Assembly (NCBI GenBank): GCA_002496395.1 | Contig: DAJQ01000022.1 | Coordinates: 1 to 16,580 of the forward strand | Origin: Methanocorpusculaceae archaeon UBA456 | GTDB taxonomy: Archaea; Halobacteriota; Methanomicrobia; Methanomicrobiales; Methanocorpusculaceae | Reading direction: 5' to 3' | Length of the DNA stretch: 16,580 bases | In this document: one piece after another, positions 14,275 to 16,580 of the stretch | Position numbering within the stretch: the first letter of the stretch is position 1 | Layout: every line of letters starts with the position of its first letter | The notes under the pieces: generated by a model | The model's input: the letters and a program-made list of their open reading frames with translations, nothing else | Databases searched by the model: none | What the model was told of the DNA's origin: nothing | Translations under genes and position numbers: made by a program

Positions 14275-15455
14275 TGGAACTTGACAGATCAGATGAAGAG
14301 ATCCTTTCAGGGGAGTTTGGAGAGACACGGAGGGTGATGCTTGAGATCTTAATTGCCCTTGGAAAGATATACGATGCAGAGCGATTGATCCCGGTATCCA
14401 GCGTGCAGGTGAGCGGGGCATCATACAAGACGATCGGCGATTCCGGTCTTGAGTGGCTGGAGGGGCTTGATGCCCGTGCAGTTGTTCCAGCATTCCTAAA
14501 CCCGATCGGGATGCCGAGGGAGGAATGGAGTGAGATGGGGATCGATGCAACATTTGCCGGCAAACAGGAGGAGATCCTGAATGCATATAAGCGGCTTGGG
14601 ATCCGCCTCACCTGCACCTGCACACCCTACTATCACCAGATTGTGCAGTATGGCGATCATCTTGCCTGGTCCGAGTCCTCTGCAGTTGCCTATGCAAACT
14701 CGGTCATTGGTGCCCGGACGAACCGGGAAGGAGGCCCCTCTGCCCTCGCGTCGGCACTGATCGGGAAGACCCCCGAATATGGTCTGCATATCATGAAGAA
14801 CCGCCTGCCGAACGTGATTGTCACCCTTGATGATCCATCTGCCGCAAAGGAATGGGGTCCGGCAGAGTACGGGGCCCTTGGGTATGTTGCCGGAAAAGAG
14901 GTCGGAAACCGTGTCCCGTTCTTCCGGGGACTGCGGCCAAACCGTGACCGCTTAAAGGCGCTTGGGGCTGCCATGGCGGCAACAGGTGCTGTTGCCCTCT
15001 TCCATGTCGAGGATATCACCCCCGAGGCACGGGTGCCGTTCTTTAAGAAGTCGTTCTCAGTGGATGAGAAGGAGACGATCGAGATCGCCGTCTCTGATGT
15101 GAACGCCGTCTTTTCGGATATCGAGGTGAATGCGGTTGCAGTCGGCTGTCCGCATCTCTCGGAGGATGAATTGAGGACTGTAGCAGATCTCCTTGCCGGG
15201 AAGAAGGTTACAAAACCGTTCTTCATCTTCGTCTCGCAGGAGATGTTGAATGATCACCGCGATCTCGTCACCACCATCGATCAATCTGGCGCCCATGTCT
15301 ATGCAGACACCTGCATGGTCGTTTCACCGGCAACTGATACGCTCGGTTCAGTCATGACGAACTCCGGCAAGGCCTTCTCCTATCTTTCGGCGATGTGCGG
15401 GGTCGTCCCCCGGCTTGGGACGATCGAGGACTGTGTCCGGGTTGCGACCGAATAA
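14274..15455 (+). CDS. Aconitase X catalytic protein, probable phosphomevalonate dehydratase large subunit
   Basis: The 393-residue protein starts MELDRSDEEILSGEFG and matches the aconitase X (former DUF521) catalytic domain. Visible landmarks are SSVQVSGASYKTIGDSGLEW (42-61), LTCTCTPYYHQ (C114, C116), EGGPSALASALIG, and cysteines C292 (GCPHLS) and C347 (ADTCMVV), which probably help bind an iron-sulfur cluster. Archaeal members form the large subunit of phosphomevalonate dehydratase, converting 5-phosphomevalonate to trans-anhydromevalonate 5-phosphate. The partner small swivelling subunit (DUF126 type) is not found in the window. ATG 14274 shares one base with the UbiD-gene stop. An upstream in-frame ATG at 14262 would add only four residues, with no supporting signal. 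The operon context with the UbiD-family enzyme strongly supports the mevalonate role over hydroxyproline-type dehydration. Confidence 0.94.
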   Translation: MELDRSDEEILSGEFGETRRVMLEILIALGKIYDAERLIPVSSVQVSGASYKTIGDSGLEWLEGLDARAVVPAFLNPIGMPREEWSEMGIDATFAGKQEEILNAYKRLGIRLTCTCTPYYHQIVQYGDHLAWSESSAVAYANSVIGARTNREGGPSALASALIGKTPEYGLHIMKNRLPNVIVTLDDPSAAKEWGPAEYGALGYVAGKEVGNRVPFFRGLRPNRDRLKALGAAMAATGAVALFHVEDITPEARVPFFKKSFSVDEKETIEIAVSDVNAVFSDIEVNAVAVGCPHLSEDELRTVADLLAGKKVTKPFFIFVSQEMLNDHRDLVTTIDQSGAHVYADTCMVVSPATDTLGSVMTNSGKAFSYLSAMCGVVPRLGTIEDCVRVATE

Positions 15456-15510
15456 CCTCTCCCATATACCTCTTTTATCAGCCCTCGAATCAATCCGGAT
15501 TATTGATACA

Positions 15511-16311
15511 ATGACCGGTATACAACCAGAAGAGAAGGTCTATCCTCCCGCACCCCCGGAGGCATCAGCACGGGAAGTTATAATCAGACTCGGCCTGAAA
15601 GGGCATGAACGGGTGCTGCATATCGGATCAGATGACGGGGTACTGACCGCTGCCATCGCCGCCTGCCTCCCGAGGGGGAAGGTGATCGGAATTGAGCCGT
15701 CTGCCGGGATCCTGGCTGTGGCAGAGGCTGCGTATGCCACGAACAGGTACAATAATATCGGGTTTGAAGGGGTGGATATTGATGATATCGCATACCAGTC
15801 CGAATTCGATCGTATCATCTGCCTTGATGCCCTGAATCGGGTACCGGATCCGGCCCTTGCATTCGGAGTTATCAGGGATGCCCTTGCAGACGGCGGGCGC
15901 CTCCTCCTCCAGGTGGAGGGCCGCGGCCCCTCAGGGGCTCACCTGCCGGAGATAGAGGCGCTCATCTCTGATCCCGCATGGAAAGAGTATTTTACCGGTT
16001 ATTCACTTCAGTTCCGTCTCTTCGGGAAGGATGATCTGATCCGGCTTGCAGAAGGAGCGGGTATCACCATGGCACGGGCCGATCATGCCCGCCGGATAGT
16101 TCTCCTCCGGGATGAAGACTCGCTTTTACAATGGATTGGAAAGAGCTGGCGGCCCCTGGTTGAGCGTGTGCCGGCCGGGCGGAGGGAATCGTTCATCCCG
16201 GCACTTGCAGAGATATATCGTGCCCTTTATCCGGCATCTGGTGATGAATCCTTTTGGATCCCGGTCTCCCGGATCACCCTTGACGGGAGGGTGGAGCAGG
16301 GCTCCACCTGA
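15511..16311 (+). CDS. Class I SAM-dependent methyltransferase
   Basis: This is a 266-residue protein with a Rossmann methyltransferase core. Motif I is VLHIGSDDGVLTAAIA (35-50), a variant with S40-D41-D42-G43 in place of the common GxGxG. It is followed by the acidic-loop-type GIEPS (60-64), IICLDALNRVPDP (motif IV/post-III region) and ALADGGRLLLQ. The C-terminal stretch LQWIGKSWRPLVERVPAGRR, and the Tyr-Pro segment after it, is reminiscent of trans-aconitate 2-methyltransferase-like proteins; this is a resemblance by eye only. The substrate is unknown. The frame extends to an ATG at 15415, which overlaps the previous gene. I prefer 15511 because the conserved core begins soon after it. TATA-like CATATA (15463-15468) or TTTTAT (15473-15478) could give separate transcription. 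It converges on the YeeE-type gene, 8 bases away. Confidence 0.85.
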   Translation: MTGIQPEEKVYPPAPPEASAREVIIRLGLKGHERVLHIGSDDGVLTAAIAACLPRGKVIGIEPSAGILAVAEAAYATNRYNNIGFEGVDIDDIAYQSEFDRIICLDALNRVPDPALAFGVIRDALADGGRLLLQVEGRGPSGAHLPEIEALISDPAWKEYFTGYSLQFRLFGKDDLIRLAEGAGITMARADHARRIVLLRDEDSLLQWIGKSWRPLVERVPAGRRESFIPALAEIYRALYPASGDESFWIPVSRITLDGRVEQGST

Positions 16312-16319
16312 TCCTCTTT

Positions 16320-16580
16320 TTAGAACCCGATCGCCTGAAGCAGGTACAGGATTCCTAGTATCAAAACAGCAACAACCGGCACGATAAACGCCGCCCTGAT
16401 TCCGAGCAGCTCGGGGATCGTCTCTGCCGGAAAGACTCCTTTATTCAGGACTGTCCGGTCAAGTCGGGGGTAGAGCCTGGCGAAGATGCCTGCCCCTATC
16501 ACGATCCCGATCATCCCGACGAGTGCATCAAGGGCACCGGAGCCGACCGCAGCTGCCGCGGTGCCGGGGCAGTACCCGAG
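16320..16580 (-). CDS. YeeE/YedE-type (sulfur transport) membrane protein, C-terminal part
   Basis: The minus-strand frame is open from the right edge of the window to a TAA at 16320-16322, giving 86 residues that form the C-terminus of a larger protein. The first visible residues include GYCPGTAAAAVG, a conserved Cys-Pro-Gly-Thr loop characteristic of the YeeE/YedE (DUF395) family, whose Cys handles thiosulfate-type sulfur in TsuA. About two membrane helices are visible, one after the CPGT loop (LDALVGMIGIVIGAGIFARL) and one near the end (AAFIVPVVAVLILGILYLLQ). An internal ATG at 16514 is not the true start. It converges with the SAM methyltransferase gene. Sulfur uptake is inferred from the family; the substrate cannot be told from this fragment. 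Confidence 0.8.
   Translation of the reverse strand, partial: LGYCPGTAAAAVGSGALDALVGMIGIVIGAGIFARLYPRLDRTVLNKGVFPAETIPELLGIRAAFIVPVVAVLILGILYLLQAIGF

Noticed and set aside
13042..14586. Minus-strand 514-residue open frame
   Set aside because: It runs antisense to the conserved UbiD-family and aconitase X genes, is rich in His, Arg, Pro and Cys, and shows no recognisable domain.
15415..15510. N-terminal extension of the SAM methyltransferase to an ATG at 15415
   Set aside because: It would overlap aconitase X by 41 bases and the added residues look like translated intergenic promoter DNA.
1..16580. Search by eye for CRISPR arrays, tRNA/rRNA genes, transposases and attachment sites
   Set aside because: No regularly spaced repeats, cloverleaf-like segments, transposase motifs or terminal inverted repeats were seen; all gaps are under 90 bases.

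Overview
The window looks like a chromosomal segment of a methanogenic archaeon, most probably of the order Methanomicrobiales (moderately high GC, very dense coding). The case rests on coenzyme F420 biosynthesis (cofD), a pyruvoyl-dependent arginine decarboxylase, a B12-dependent (class II) ribonucleotide reductase, an archaeal-type mevalonate pathway block (UbiX, UbiD-family decarboxylase, aconitase X), methanogen-style sensory histidine kinases, and archaeal TATA boxes sitting about 25 bases before start codons with little or no 5' leader. No rRNA, tRNA, CRISPR array, insertion sequence or other mobile element was recognised. No intergenic gap exceeds about 90 bases.

Layout. Positions 1-1458 (minus strand) hold a two-component pair: a response regulator followed, with a 14-base overlap, by a MASE3 membrane histidine kinase cut off by the window's left edge. 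Positions 1544-4474 (minus) hold an exported protein with two copies of the same domain, followed after 6 bases by the class II ribonucleotide reductase. Positions 4534-6624 (plus) hold an MBL-fold hydrolase, the arginine decarboxylase and a DUF2179-type membrane protein. Positions 6627-8779 (minus) hold cofD and a HEAT-repeat protein. From 8852 to 16311 (plus) come a soluble multi-PAS/GAF histidine kinase, then a tightly packed run: HD phosphohydrolase, UbiX flavin prenyltransferase, UbiD-family decarboxylase, aconitase X large subunit and a SAM methyltransferase. A convergent YeeE/YedE-type transporter fragment (minus) ends the window.

How the genes fit together. The most coherent system is 11224-15455. 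UbiX makes prenylated FMN, the cofactor of UbiD-family decarboxylases. The aconitase X protein matches the large subunit of phosphomevalonate dehydratase. Together with the UbiD-family enzyme it would carry out the archaeal route from 5-phosphomevalonate through trans-anhydromevalonate 5-phosphate to isopentenyl phosphate, feeding archaeal lipid synthesis. The small (swivelling-domain) subunit of the dehydratase is not present here. The HD phosphohydrolase overlaps ubiX by 4 bases, and its own TATA box lies inside the end of the preceding kinase gene, so it appears to be the first gene of the operon. The SAM methyltransferase at the end may or may not belong functionally. Elsewhere the genes are mostly housekeeping (nucleotide reduction, polyamine/agmatine formation, F420 synthesis) mixed with signal transduction. 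All assignments are by reading protein motifs, without database searches.
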